From Clostridium folliculivorans (GTDB lineage Bacteria > Bacillota > Clostridia > Clostridiales > Clostridiaceae): a DNA stretch of 64,000 bases. This document shows positions 52,679 to 61,652 of the stretch, in pieces (the first letter of the stretch is position 1; the number at the start of each line of letters is the position of its first letter). The DNA is taken from contig NZ_BQXY01000001.1 of NCBI RefSeq assembly GCF_024341905.1, positions 1,367,127-1,431,126 of the forward strand. Direction: 5' to 3'. The notes beneath the pieces are model-generated. The model saw only the letters and a program-made list of their open reading frames with translations. It was not told the DNA's origin and did not search any database. Position numbers and translations under genes: made by a program.

Positions 52679-53545
52679 ATGGAAAATATAATTAAAAGAC
52701 CATATAGAAGACTTTCTGACTTTATGAAGGTGTATCAATTTATGATTGAAAACTACTCTGTTGACTGGGAAAATGGTGCTCCTGCAACATTTTTTGAATA
52801 TGCACAAATGTTATTTTGGACTGACAATTCGCAAAGTCATAGAAATGCTATTTGGGAAGATAATGGTTAGATAGTTGGATTTTGTTTTTATGAATCTCAG
52901 ATTGGTAAGGCATTTTTCAATTTGAAAGAAGGATATGAAAAGCTTATACCGGAAATGATAGAGCATGCAGAGCAACGTTTAAGTAAAGATGATGGAAGTT
53001 TAGAGCTTAATCTCTTTATGAGTCAAAAAAATGTGATAGAAGTTGCTAAAAATATGGGATATGAAAAAACAAATGAATGGCGATATGGTATTTATGATTT
53101 TTCTAAAGGACCTTTGAAATATCAATTGCCAGAAGGTTTTTCCTTCGAGGAACCTGGAAGACATGATATGAAGAAAAAGATAGAGGCATTTTGGAGAGGT
53201 TTTGACCATGATACAGAACCAGAAGGTGGAGTAGAACGCGGATATAATTTGATGTCGGCTCCACATGCAACCCCTGAATTAGATGTTGTTATTAACAACT
53301 CCAAAGGCGAGTATGTTTGTTGTGCAGGGATGTGGATGGTTCCTGAAAATAATCTGGCATATTTAGAGCCATTAGCTACAGTTCCAGAATACAGAAAAAT
53401 GGGACTTGCTTCTGCTGCATTATCAGAGTTATATAAAAGAACTGTTGCTTTAGGAGCAACACATATGACAGGCGGAGGAAATGGATTTTATTTTGCAATT
53501 GGCTATGAGCCCTTGGTGAAATGGTCAGTATGGAGGAAAGGGTAG
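52679..53545 (+). pseudogene. GNAT acetyltransferase interrupted by an in-frame TAG
   Basis: ATG 52679 (AAAGGTGGTGG upstream) starts ENIIKRPYRRLSDFMKVYQF; the frame is closed by TAG at 52868-52870, then continues unbroken to 53545 as a GNAT with motif A PLATVPEYRKMGLASAALSE and HMTGGGNGFYFAIGYEP. Without the stop it would be a normal two-part GNAT of about 288 residues. It is a pseudogene by one nonsense change, or the downstream part is translated from an internal start. A sequencing error is possible. Confidence 0.72.
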
Positions 53546-53558
53546 GAGGGTTTTACTT

Positions 53559-54581
53559 ATGAGATTTGAAGATATAGTAGACAATGATTTTAATGGCTGT
53601 ATTTCTATAGTTAAAAACGGAAACGACATATTTCAAAAAAGCTATGGTTATGCTGATTTACCAAATAAAATTCCAAATAGTATTAATACAAAATTTGCTA
53701 CAGCTTCGGCAGGTAAGGCTTTTGTTGCAGTTGGGATTTTGCAATTAATAGAAGCTGGAAAACTAAGTTTTGACGATAATATAGGAAATTTACTTGATTT
53801 TGATTTAAAGGGCATTGATGAGAAAATTACAGTGAAACAGCTGCTGTGTCATACCTCTGGAATCCCAGATTATTTTGATGAAAGTATAATGAGTGAATAT
53901 GATGAGTTGTGGAAGGATTTCCCTAATTATAAAATTAGGAAGTCATCTGATCTAATACCACTTTTCATTAACAAACCTATGATGTATCCACCAGGAGAAA
54001 AATTTCAATATAATAATACTAGTTTCGTTGTACTGGGGCTTATAATTGAGAAATTGACAGGTCAGTTATTTGATGAATATTTAAAAGAGAATGTTTTTGA
54101 ACCTTCTGGTATGTATGATACAGGTTACTATGAATTAGATAGATTACCTGGAAATTGTGCTAATTCATATATATATGATGAGAAACGTGAAGAATATTAT
54201 ACTAATATTTATAGCGTAGATGTGAAAGGAACTGGTGCAGGTGGAGCATTTACTACTGTTTTAGATATAAATAAGTTTTGGCTAAATCTATTAAGCGGGA
54301 AGCTTATTTCTAAAGAGATGCTTGAGCAGATGTTAAGTGTACAAAGCAGCAGTAATTCACAATACTATGGGTATGGCCTTTGGCTTAATAAGGTAGGAGA
54401 TCATACTTATACACCATATTTTCAAGGCTGCGACCCTGGAGTAAGTTTTATATCCAGTTATGATACTGCTACTGATATCTGCATTACTGCAGTAAGTAAT
54501 TTTGGCTGTAACGTGTGGAAACTAAGAAGGAATATGACTGATTTTATTAAATCGGAGGAAAGTTATGAAAAAGATAGATAA
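53559..54581 (+). CDS. Serine hydrolase, beta-lactamase-like
   Basis: This 340-residue protein of the beta-lactamase/PBP4* (class C) family has no signal peptide. The catalytic Ser-x-x-Lys is SAGK (Ser50, Lys53), and the Tyr motif is YNN in KFQYNNTSF. The third motif region reads FQGCDPGVSF rather than HxG. The cytoplasmic place speaks against cell-wall beta-lactam hydrolysis; esterase activity is more likely. ATG 53559 follows GGAGGG. It overlaps the next gene by 17 bp. Confidence 0.85.
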   Translation: MRFEDIVDNDFNGCISIVKNGNDIFQKSYGYADLPNKIPNSINTKFATASAGKAFVAVGILQLIEAGKLSFDDNIGNLLDFDLKGIDEKITVKQLLCHTSGIPDYFDESIMSEYDELWKDFPNYKIRKSSDLIPLFINKPMMYPPGEKFQYNNTSFVVLGLIIEKLTGQLFDEYLKENVFEPSGMYDTGYYELDRLPGNCANSYIYDEKREEYYTNIYSVDVKGTGAGGAFTTVLDINKFWLNLLSGKLISKEMLEQMLSVQSSSNSQYYGYGLWLNKVGDHTYTPYFQGCDPGVSFISSYDTATDICITAVSNFGCNVWKLRRNMTDFIKSEESYEKDR

Positions 54582-54990
54582 AATCAATGGAATAGCTCTT
54601 TGTGTGATAGGTCTAATTGTAGTAATTGGAGCCATAGCTCTAATGATCAGCCAGTCAAATAAAACCAAAGAAGATGTTAAAGTTAAGATAACTGGCAGTA
54701 AGATTGCAATAGAAGGGCAGTTCGGTACAACCATTGATGCTAAAGATATCTCCGAGATAAAGCTCCTTGACACCTTACCTACTATTGGAACAAGAGTTAA
54801 TGGTGCAGAAAGTGGAGAATACAAAAGAGGAGATTTTAAGGTAGATGATCTTGGTACTTGTAAGCTATTTATAAATTTAAAGAATGGCCCATTTATCTAT
54901 ATTGAAGCTAATGATAAATATATAATCAATTTTAATGATAAGACAAAAACTTTAGATGTATATGATAAGTTAAAGGAAGCTATTAAGTAA
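54565..54990 (+). CDS. Membrane-anchored PH-like domain protein
   Basis: This 141-residue protein has one N-terminal span (about residues 8-29) and then a beta-rich domain (KVKITGSKIAIEGQFGTTID, NLKNGPFIYIEANDKYIINF) resembling bacterial PH domains. Its start overlaps the serine hydrolase end, with GGAGG inside the upstream gene, so the two are translationally coupled. Function unknown. Its C-terminal end is found as a remnant at 62917. Confidence 0.7.
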   Translation: MKKIDKINGIALCVIGLIVVIGAIALMISQSNKTKEDVKVKITGSKIAIEGQFGTTIDAKDISEIKLLDTLPTIGTRVNGAESGEYKRGDFKVDDLGTCKLFINLKNGPFIYIEANDKYIINFNDKTKTLDVYDKLKEAIK

Positions 54991-55121
54991 TAAGATAAAA
55001 AGCACTTTAATATAAAGTAGATATGAAAGAGGAGAGGGCTAATAGTAGATGATTTAGTGTTAAGGAACCTTTTAAATATAGATAAGATAGTAATTGAATA
55101 AATACAGAAGGGTATATATAC

Positions 55122-55625
55122 ATGGATAAAATGGTAAAGTTAATAATCTTAAGAGGTAATTCAGGAAGTGGCAAAACAACGACAGCCAAGGCTCTGCAAA
55201 AGAAATCTGGACATGGTACAATGCTAATTTCACAAGATGTGGTTAGAAGAGAGATGCTATTTGTGAAGGATGGACCAGATGCAGTAGCAAGTGAGCTGTT
55301 AAGCGAATTAGCCCTATATGGAAAGAAACATTGTAATATTGTGATTTTAGAAGGAATTTTAAACTCAAAGTGGTATGAAGGACTTTTCAAAAATTTACTT
55401 AATGAATTTAATGATCAAATCTTTGCTTATTACTTTGACATACCTTTTGAAGAAACTCTAAATCGTCATAAACAAAAACCTAATGCTCATGAGTTTGGAG
55501 AAAAAGATATGAGAAGCTGGTGGAAGGAAAGAGATTTAATAGGGTTTATTCCTGAGGTATGTATAAATAAAGAATTAGACCTAAATGAAGTTGTGGAAAT
55601 GATTTATCAGGATACTATAAGATAA
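55122..55625 (+). CDS. P-loop kinase (AAA_33-like)
   Basis: This 167-residue small-molecule kinase-like protein has Walker A LRGNSGSGKTTTAK (about residues 10-23), the substrate Asp in SQDVVRREML, a Walker B-like VILEGIL, and the lid region LNRHKQKPNAHEFGEKDM. It is related to zeta-toxin/chloramphenicol phosphotransferase-type P-loop kinases. ATG 55122 has only a weak site (AAGGGTATATAC). A deleted and frameshifted copy lies at 63108. Confidence 0.8.
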   Translation: MDKMVKLIILRGNSGSGKTTTAKALQKKSGHGTMLISQDVVRREMLFVKDGPDAVASELLSELALYGKKHCNIVILEGILNSKWYEGLFKNLLNEFNDQIFAYYFDIPFEETLNRHKQKPNAHEFGEKDMRSWWKERDLIGFIPEVCINKELDLNEVVEMIYQDTIR

Positions 55626-55773
55626 GAATTTAGACAAATAAGGTTTCAGAATTTTTCCGTAAGTTTTGAAACCCTATTATCATATGTTTTTAAAACTACC
55701 TTTTATGGAGTTACCCTCTGCTATCTAAAAATGAGGTGTATACTTGGCTAAATAAAGTAGGTGACTTATATAT

Positions 55774-57000
55774 TTACATGCGTCCCTTATACAAAACAGG
55801 TATTGCAGCTGCTATAAGGATCATGCCCATAAAAGCAGGTGCGGCATGACCTAGTGATACATAGATTTGACCTCCAATGATAGGGCCAATCATTCTTGCT
55901 AAAGCTTGAATAGATTGGCTACCTCCTTGAATCCTTCCTTGTTCACTAGAATCCACAGACTTTGAGAGCATCCCATTGAAGGAAGGCCCGAAGATCGAAT
56001 CACCAAAACCATATATAAACATTCCAACGATTAAAAGAGGATAGAAGGAGAACAAGGCTGATGCAGCAATAAGACCGTAGCCTATAATCTCAGAAGTCAT
56101 TCCGAGAATCGCTATCTGCTTATCACTAAGTTTCTTCAAAAGCCTTGGCATTATGAGGCCTTGGGAAACAATGTCTTGGAAGCCCATAATTGAAAACATA
56201 AGTCCGATTACTGCAGGCTTCCAACTGAAAGTATCCATGGTAAATTGTGAAAATACTGCTTGTAAAGATCCATTGGGTATCCAAAGTAAGAATGCTGAAA
56301 CAAGTAGTCTTTTTAAAGTTTTCATGGAAAGTATACTTGCGAGCTGTGTAAATGGATTAAGTCTTACAAGGGTAATCTCTTTAAGTCTATTATTCTTATC
56401 TAGGCTTTCAGGCATAAAAAAGAATCCATAAACAACATTTAGTAAAGTAATTAGTGCTCCGAAAAACATTGGTACAGAATAACCAAACTTAGCAAGTAAT
56501 CCGCCTAGAGTTGGCCCGATGATTGTGCCCATACCTACAACCGCACTCATCCATCCAAAGTATTTAGTTCTCTGTGATGGAGGAATGATGTCTGCAAAAT
56601 ATGCGAAGATAGTACTTATGCTGCCGCCAGTTATACCTTCAATTATACGTCCTAAAAATAGTACCCATAGTGCTCCGCCTATACCAAAAACTAAGTATCC
56701 TATTGATGAACCTAGTAGGCATATCAAGAGTAGTGGACGACGTCCATACTTGTCACTCAAAGCTCCAAGTGCTGGTGCTGCAAAAAACACGCAGACTGCA
56801 TAAACAGATGTCAGCATAGTAACGACTATTGCTTGCTCTCCAGGACTGCTTGTATAAGGCTCAACTAAAAATGGCACAACAGGTGCTATGATGCTAAAGC
56901 CTATACCGCAAAGAAATACAGATATAAGACCGAATATTAAAGCATGTTTGTCTACTGTTTGTTCTGGGCTATGTTCATTGTATGATATAAATTTAGACAT
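55774..57000 (-). CDS. MFS drug efflux transporter, TetA-like
   Basis: This 408-residue transporter has 12 predicted spans. Motif A GALSDKYGRRPLLL lies in the first cytoplasmic loop (about residues 80-93) and motif C-like GMGTIIGPTLGG in span 5, both typical of DHA1 drug:H+ antiporters such as TetA. AAAGGAGAG precedes its ATG. The promoter has operator-like GGAAACAAA repeats shared with the MarR gene, which is located just upstream on the same strand. The drug is not predictable. Confidence 0.89.
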   Translation of the reverse strand: MSKFISYNEHSPEQTVDKHALIFGLISVFLCGIGFSIIAPVVPFLVEPYTSSPGEQAIVVTMLTSVYAVCVFFAAPALGALSDKYGRRPLLLICLLGSSIGYLVFGIGGALWVLFLGRIIEGITGGSISTIFAYFADIIPPSQRTKYFGWMSAVVGMGTIIGPTLGGLLAKFGYSVPMFFGALITLLNVVYGFFFMPESLDKNNRLKEITLVRLNPFTQLASILSMKTLKRLLVSAFLLWIPNGSLQAVFSQFTMDTFSWKPAVIGLMFSIMGFQDIVSQGLIMPRLLKKLSDKQIAILGMTSEIIGYGLIAASALFSFYPLLIVGMFIYGFGDSIFGPSFNGMLSKSVDSSEQGRIQGGSQSIQALARMIGPIIGGQIYVSLGHAAPAFMGMILIAAAIPVLYKGRM

Positions 57001-57050
57001 TTAAAATCTCTCCTTTAAAGTTACTGTTTTGATTCCTTGGAAACAAATTT

Positions 57051-57079
57051 ATCATATCAAGATTTTGTTTCCTTGTCAA
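57051..57079 (-). promoter_or_regulatory. Promoter/operator of the MFS gene
   Basis: On the minus strand: TTGACA (57074-57079), 17-bp spacer, TATGAT (57051-57056). GGAAACAAA occurs in the spacer as the complement of TTTGTTTCC (57064-57072) and again, inverted, downstream of the -10 (57039-57047). This is a classic arrangement for MarR repression. Confidence 0.75.
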
Positions 57080-57170
57080 CAAAAAAGAAAAAATAAAAAA
57101 ATCACTAAAGATACCTTCCTTAGTGAATTTTTTGTGTATTTGCCTATGGTTTCCTTTTCAATATTCAAAT

Positions 57171-57644
57171 TTATTCCGACTTAGTATCTACACCCTGTTT
57201 TTTTATTTCTTCATCCAAGTGCCTATTATACTTTTTCACGAATTTAAGCATACTATCAAATTGTTCCTCAGTTACTTGCTCAAAAACAGCCTTATCACGT
57301 TCTTGAAACTCTTTGTGCAGTTCATCATGGACTTTATAAAGTGCTTTTCCTTGTTCAGTAAGCCTAAAATAGACTTCTTTCTTATTATCTGGTTTCTGAT
57401 AGCTTTCAATAAGCCCCTTTTGTATGAGCTTTTTAGTTAATTTGCTTATAGCTCCCCTAGTCATATAAAAGGCTTCACCGAGTTTTGTCACGTTGGAATC
57501 TACATTTCTTCCAATGTATTCTATACAGTGTACTTCAGAAGACTTATAATCCTTAAGAATGTCTTCCATCTTAAGCTTATTAAGCCAAGCCATTTTGTTA
57601 AATACTTCCCTGAACCCAGTCATGACCTGTTCTTGTTTGTCCAT
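57171..57644 (-). CDS. MarR-family regulator
   Basis: This 157-residue MarR protein has the winged helix-turn-helix in NVTKLGEAFYMTRGAISKLTKKL with wing KPDNKKEVYFRLTEQG, and dimerisation helices at both ends. It lies upstream of and in the same direction as the MFS transporter; the spacer between them has the operator repeats. It is divergent from the DrrAB-like ABC genes at 58014 and could control both sides. ATG follows AGGACAC, a modest site. Confidence 0.87.
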   Translation of the reverse strand: MDKQEQVMTGFREVFNKMAWLNKLKMEDILKDYKSSEVHCIEYIGRNVDSNVTKLGEAFYMTRGAISKLTKKLIQKGLIESYQKPDNKKEVYFRLTEQGKALYKVHDELHKEFQERDKAVFEQVTEEQFDSMLKFVKKYNRHLDEEIKKQGVDTKSE

Positions 57645-57678
57645 TATGTGTCCTCCCGCCCGTTGTTACATTAACAAT

Positions 57679-57707
57679 ATTATAGTGAATTTTTGTTTCT
57701 ATTTCAA
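57679..57707 (-). promoter_or_regulatory. Promoter of the MarR gene
   Basis: On the minus strand: TTGAAA (57702-57707), 17-bp spacer containing GAAACAAAAA, TATAAT (57679-57684). The spacer motif repeats that of the MFS promoter, suggesting autoregulation. Confidence 0.7.
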
Positions 57708-57813
57708 CAATATTGAAAAAATTATTTAAAGCAGAAGTGAGTCAGTTCCTTGGTATAGTTTAATTGATAGGATAAAAAACTGTATGAAGAAAGCTAGATA
57801 AATATTTAGGATA

Positions 57814-57915
57814 ATGAATGGTGAACCTTATATTGTTATGGAAGTTTATGAAATACATTTTAATGAAGCTGATGTTATGATAAGCTATGGTAATGTGGGT
57901 AATGTAACTTTATAA
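57814..57915 (+). other. 33-codon open frame, possible gene remnant
   Basis: ATG 57814 encodes MNGEPYIVMEVYEIHFNEAD followed by VMISYGNVGNVTL and stops. Protein-like, but without a ribosome binding site at proper distance and not recognised. It is probably a leftover in the 57.7-58.0 kb gap before the ABC genes. Confidence 0.25.
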
Positions 57916-58013
57916 TACAATTAAAGGTCTTTATAATCTTGTAAAGTGATTAAAATGTGGATTATAAGACATAATTAATACAAAAGTTAAAATCATATAA
58001 AGGGGATGATGAA

Positions 58014-58934
58014 ATGAATCCGATAATTGAAGTTAAGAATTTCACTAAGAAATATGGTGATTTTACAGCTGTAGATGATATTTCTTTTACAGTTGAGGAA
58101 GGAAGTATTTTTGCTTTTTTAGGGCCGAATGGCGCTGGAAAGAGTACTACGATAAATACTCTATGTACAATATTTGATAAGACATCAGGTACACTTATAA
58201 TAGATGGAAAAGATGTTGCTACACAAAAAAGTCAAGTTAGATCAACAATTGGAGTGGTATTTCAGGATTCAACGTTAGATTCAAAAATGACAATTGATGA
58301 AAACCTTAAAATGCATTGTGTCTTTTATAATGTCCCTAAAAAAGAAGTTGAAGAACGTATCCAGTTTGTTTTAAAGTTAGTTGATTTATTGGACGAAAGA
58401 AAGAAATTAGTAGGTGCTTTGTCAGGTGGAATGAAACGTCGAGTAGAAATTGCTCGTGGGTTAATTCACTATCCAAAGGTTTTATTTCTTGATGAGCCCA
58501 CAACAGGACTTGATCCACAAACACGATCTCATATTTGGGAGTATATTGTGAAACTTCAAAAAGAGAGAAATATAACTATTTTTCTTACGACTCATTATAT
58601 GGAAGAAGCAGAAATATGCAATAAGATTGCAATTATAGATGGTGGAAAGATAGTGGCCCATGATACACCATATGCTTTAAAAAAAATGTACACTAAAGAT
58701 AAGGCATATATCACTACAAAAAATGAACCTGAACTTGAAAAGTTGCTCACAGAATTTGAAATAAATTATGAGAAAAAGGATGGCTACTATAAGGTTGGTG
58801 CTGAAAACACTAATACTTTATTAGAAGTTTTAAGTTTGCAAAAAGATGTAATTACTGACATTGAAATAAAAAAAGGTACCTTTAATGACGTTTTCTTAGA
58901 AATAACCGGAAGAAAAATTAGGGAGGAAGCATAA
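58014..58934 (+). CDS. ABC transporter ATP-binding protein, DrrA-like
   Basis: This 306-residue ABC ATPase of the daunorubicin-resistance (DrrA) class has Walker A GPNGAGKSTT, Q-loop FQDSTLDSKMTIDENL, signature LSGGMKRR, Walker B VLFLDEPTTGLD, and switch His in TTHYMEEAE. The C-terminal ~80 residues form the DrrA regulatory extension. ATG 58014 follows AAAGGGGATG. It is followed after 1 bp by its permease gene. Confidence 0.92.
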   Translation: MNPIIEVKNFTKKYGDFTAVDDISFTVEEGSIFAFLGPNGAGKSTTINTLCTIFDKTSGTLIIDGKDVATQKSQVRSTIGVVFQDSTLDSKMTIDENLKMHCVFYNVPKKEVEERIQFVLKLVDLLDERKKLVGALSGGMKRRVEIARGLIHYPKVLFLDEPTTGLDPQTRSHIWEYIVKLQKERNITIFLTTHYMEEAEICNKIAIIDGGKIVAHDTPYALKKMYTKDKAYITTKNEPELEKLLTEFEINYEKKDGYYKVGAENTNTLLEVLSLQKDVITDIEIKKGTFNDVFLEITGRKIREEA

Positions 58935-58935
58935 T

Positions 58936-59772
58936 ATGAATACCGTATTTGCATTGTGGAAAAGAGGATTGAAAGCTTTTATAAGAAATAAAACAGGTTT
59001 AATTTTTTCACTTGTGTTCCCTTTTTTCTTTGTTTATGTATTTGGTGCTATTTTTAAAATTAACTCAATAGAAAATCCTATTGCATATATGCTATCAGGA
59101 GTTATTATAACAACAGTGTTTGAAGGTTCACTTAATCTAGCATCATCTACCGTTGATGATATGGTAAGCGGCTTTATGAAAGAAGTTTTAGTTTCTCCTG
59201 CTAAAAGGATAACTGTTGCGCTGGGCCAATTATTATCAGCAGCAACCGTCTCCACTATACAAGGGATTATGATATTAATTCTTGGATTATTTATAGGTAT
59301 CAAGTTTACTTCATGGGTAACGCCGCTTTGGGTGCTTTTAGCTATGATCAGTGTTGGACTTGTTTTTTCAGGTGTTGGGTTATATTTAGCAACCATTGTA
59401 CGTAATGGTCAAACATTTCAAATAGTTAAAACCGCTGTAACCATGCCATTAACATTTATATCTGGAGCGTATATTCCCTTATCAATGTTACCTGATACCC
59501 TCAGATATGTTGCTTATATTAATCCAATGACCTATGCAACTGCTTTTTTCCGTATGGTTGTTTTGGAAAAAACAAATTTATCCTCTGAAGAGCTTGTGAA
59601 ACAGGGATTGGCCATTGAAATTCACGGATTTATTGTTACTCCTATTATTTCTTTTACTATAATTATGGGCATAGGCGTTTTATTCCTTATATTATCAACT
59701 TATTCATTTGTTAAAACAGATTTTTCACGACTTAACAGAAGTTCAAGTGATGCTAGCGCATTATGGGGATAA
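58936..59772 (+). CDS. ABC-2 type permease, DrrB-like
   Basis: This 278-residue ABC2 permease has six spans: an amphipathic start then LIFSLVFPFFFVYVFGAIF (about 24-42), further helices at about 60-75, 100-125, 135-160 and 165-190, and a last one at about 235-258. FISGAYIPLSMLPDTLRYVAYINPMTYA is split over the ABC2 signature region. It pairs with the ATPase before it as an efflux pump for drugs or lipophilic compounds. Confidence 0.9.
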   Translation: MNTVFALWKRGLKAFIRNKTGLIFSLVFPFFFVYVFGAIFKINSIENPIAYMLSGVIITTVFEGSLNLASSTVDDMVSGFMKEVLVSPAKRITVALGQLLSAATVSTIQGIMILILGLFIGIKFTSWVTPLWVLLAMISVGLVFSGVGLYLATIVRNGQTFQIVKTAVTMPLTFISGAYIPLSMLPDTLRYVAYINPMTYATAFFRMVVLEKTNLSSEELVKQGLAIEIHGFIVTPIISFTIIMGIGVLFLILSTYSFVKTDFSRLNRSSSDASALWG

Positions 59773-59902
59773 TAAAAATCAGTTGATGACCACAATATTT
59801 ACAACTGCCTAAGATCTTCATATATTCTATAATGTTCTGTGTTGAAACTGATCAGTTAATAACATGAAAAGTCTGAGCTATAATTGTTACAGTGAACCTT
59901 AC

Positions 59903-59940
59903 ACCCAGTAGAAGACGATTTGTCTACTACTGGGTTTGTT
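59903..59940 (+). terminator. Terminator of the DrrAB-like operon
   Basis: ACCCAGTAGAAGAC / GTCTACTACTGGGT, 14 bp with one mismatch, then TTGTTAT. It lies 130 bp after the permease stop. Confidence 0.75.
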
Positions 59941-60043
59941 ATATAGTTAATAATCGAAAAAATTCCAGTCCTTGTAATCAATCTGGTAGTGCTTTCTGGT
60001 TAATGCCATTGATTTCTTATTTTGAAAGGATTTTAATTATAAA

Positions 60044-60169
60044 GATTGCATAAGAGCACTAGAAGATTTTAGGGTAAAAGAGTTTGTAATTTCAGAGGGA
60101 CCAATGGTGGAAAATGATGCTTTATTGCTTAAAAATACTTATGAAAAACTTATAAGGATATCAAGTTGA
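60044..60169 (+). pseudogene. C-terminal fragment of an AP-endonuclease-family (endonuclease IV-like) gene
   Basis: A 41-codon open end without a start, reading ALEDFRVKEFVISEGPMVEN then DALLLKNTYEKL, matches the typical last strand and helix of TIM-barrel AP-endonuclease-2 proteins (xxVxxExPxxExDAxxLxxxY). Nothing of the N-terminal part is visible upstream. Relic. Confidence 0.45.
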
Positions 60170-60293
60170 AACGCATAGAAGTTCATCTGTAACATAAATT
60201 CAACTTGATTAAGAAAAGTAAGAATATGCTATAATTAATAAGATAAGTAATTATTTATTGTAAGGTAGATAGTAGTTTGTAGTTGAGGAAAAT

Positions 60294-60655
60294 ATGTATA
60301 AAAGTGTAATTCACATATATGGAGAATCAAGTTCAGGAACTTTACATTAGGTAGATTTATATCATAGCGGCTTGGATATACTTTTATGGATACAGATGAT
60401 TACTTTTGGCTGCCAACAAATCAGAAGTACATAGAAAAAAGATAAAAGAAACATTTTGGTCCACGTATTGAGATAGGTGGAGACATGTACAAAAATAATG
60501 TGGACTTTATTGAATAGGCGGCTGCTTATGATACATGAGGCACTGATATTGGAAGTAAGGCAGAGCATAATCAGTGGAAGTGGTTGTTAAAATGCACACA
60601 AATTACTGTAAATGGTGAATACGATTTGAAATATAATTTAGAACTTAAAAATATA
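60294..60655 (+). pseudogene. Decayed second copy of the P-loop gene at 51796
   Basis: DNA from ATG 60294 onward aligns with the gene at 51796 along most of its length (KSVIHIYG, then DTDDYFWLPTN, GGDMYKN and the closing TVNGE segment). It has frameshifts near the phosphate loop, in-frame TAG/TGA stops, and a deletion of about 90 bp in the middle. The leader from about 60220 also matches that of the GNAT gene at 51250, with the GNAT lost. Confidence 0.8.
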
Positions 60656-60673
60656 AGTTTAATTACGAAGTAG
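60646..60673. repeat. Half-copy of the ~97-bp palindromic element
   Basis: AAAAATATAAGTTTAATTACGAAGTAGT matches the right half of R4/R5 (GAAAATATAAATTTAATTATGAAGTGGT in R4). It marks the exact point where the duplicated DNA gives way to the APH gene. Confidence 0.6.
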
Positions 60674-60690
60674 TAGCTGGAGGAGTACTT

Positions 60691-61491
60691 GTGGTAAGTG
60701 AATTTGAAAGATTATTAGGTGGTAATTCAACAAGTGTGTATAAGCAGAATGAAACAGTTTTGAGGGAACAGAAGACTTGGAGTTCAACAATACATAGAGT
60801 ATTGATGCATCTAGAAAAAGTCGGATATACTAATAGTCCACGATTTATAGGAATCGATGATAGTGGAATGGAGGTATTATCCTTTGTCCCTGGAGAATGC
60901 AAGGATAACTATCCTTTTACTAATGATAAAAACAAGCAGTTATCAATTATAAAAAAGGTAGCTGAAATGATGCGTAAATACCATGATGCAATGCTATCAT
61001 TTAAGGAAAAAGAAAAAGATAAGTGGATGTTTTCTTATAATGGGGATTTGGAAAAAGAAGTTATATGTCACAATGATATTGCACCGTATAATATAACATT
61101 TGTTAATGATATGCCATATGGAATGATTGATTTTGATACATGTTGTCCAGCCCCTAGAATATGGGATATTGTATATGCACTTTACAGGTTTGTTCCATTT
61201 AGTGAGAAAATTTACGATGCTGAAAAACAGAAATATAGGAGCTATGATGTTGATATAGACAAGGAGTTTAGAAAAAATAGTATTGGTGTGTTTTTTGACA
61301 CATATGGAATGAAATGTCCTAAGGATTTATTTGAGCAAATGATCGCTAGACTACAGGTGCTTGCTGATTTAATTTATAGTGAAGCTAAAAGTGGAAATAG
61401 TGCTTTTCAGAAAATGTTGGAAGAGGGACATAGGGATTTGTATTTAGCAGAAATCGGTTTTATTAAAGAACATGCCAAAGAATGGTTGTAA
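60691..61491 (+). CDS. Aminoglycoside phosphotransferase (APH) family kinase
   Basis: This 266-residue APH/choline-kinase-fold protein has the Brenner motif CHNDIAPYN (His127, Asp129, Asn134) and the metal-binding IDFDT (about 146-150). The N-terminal lobe is short but has the ATP-site Lys/Glu region (TVLREQKTW). It phosphorylates a hydroxyl of an antibiotic or metabolite; resistance is only inferred. GTG 60691 follows CTGGAGGAG at close spacing. Confidence 0.87.
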   Translation: MVSEFERLLGGNSTSVYKQNETVLREQKTWSSTIHRVLMHLEKVGYTNSPRFIGIDDSGMEVLSFVPGECKDNYPFTNDKNKQLSIIKKVAEMMRKYHDAMLSFKEKEKDKWMFSYNGDLEKEVICHNDIAPYNITFVNDMPYGMIDFDTCCPAPRIWDIVYALYRFVPFSEKIYDAEKQKYRSYDVDIDKEFRKNSIGVFFDTYGMKCPKDLFEQMIARLQVLADLIYSEAKSGNSAFQKMLEEGHRDLYLAEIGFIKEHAKEWL

Positions 61492-61652
61492 TAAAGATGA
61501 ACTGCTTAAAGCAGTAAGATTCAAATAAAATATATTTATAAAATTAATTAACAAAAGTAGTTAAACGATCAATAGTATGGTTTTTTAATAAGGGAAATAG
61601 GATATTTGTATAAATAAGAAGTGATGAAGTGTAACTTGAATGGGGGAGAACT

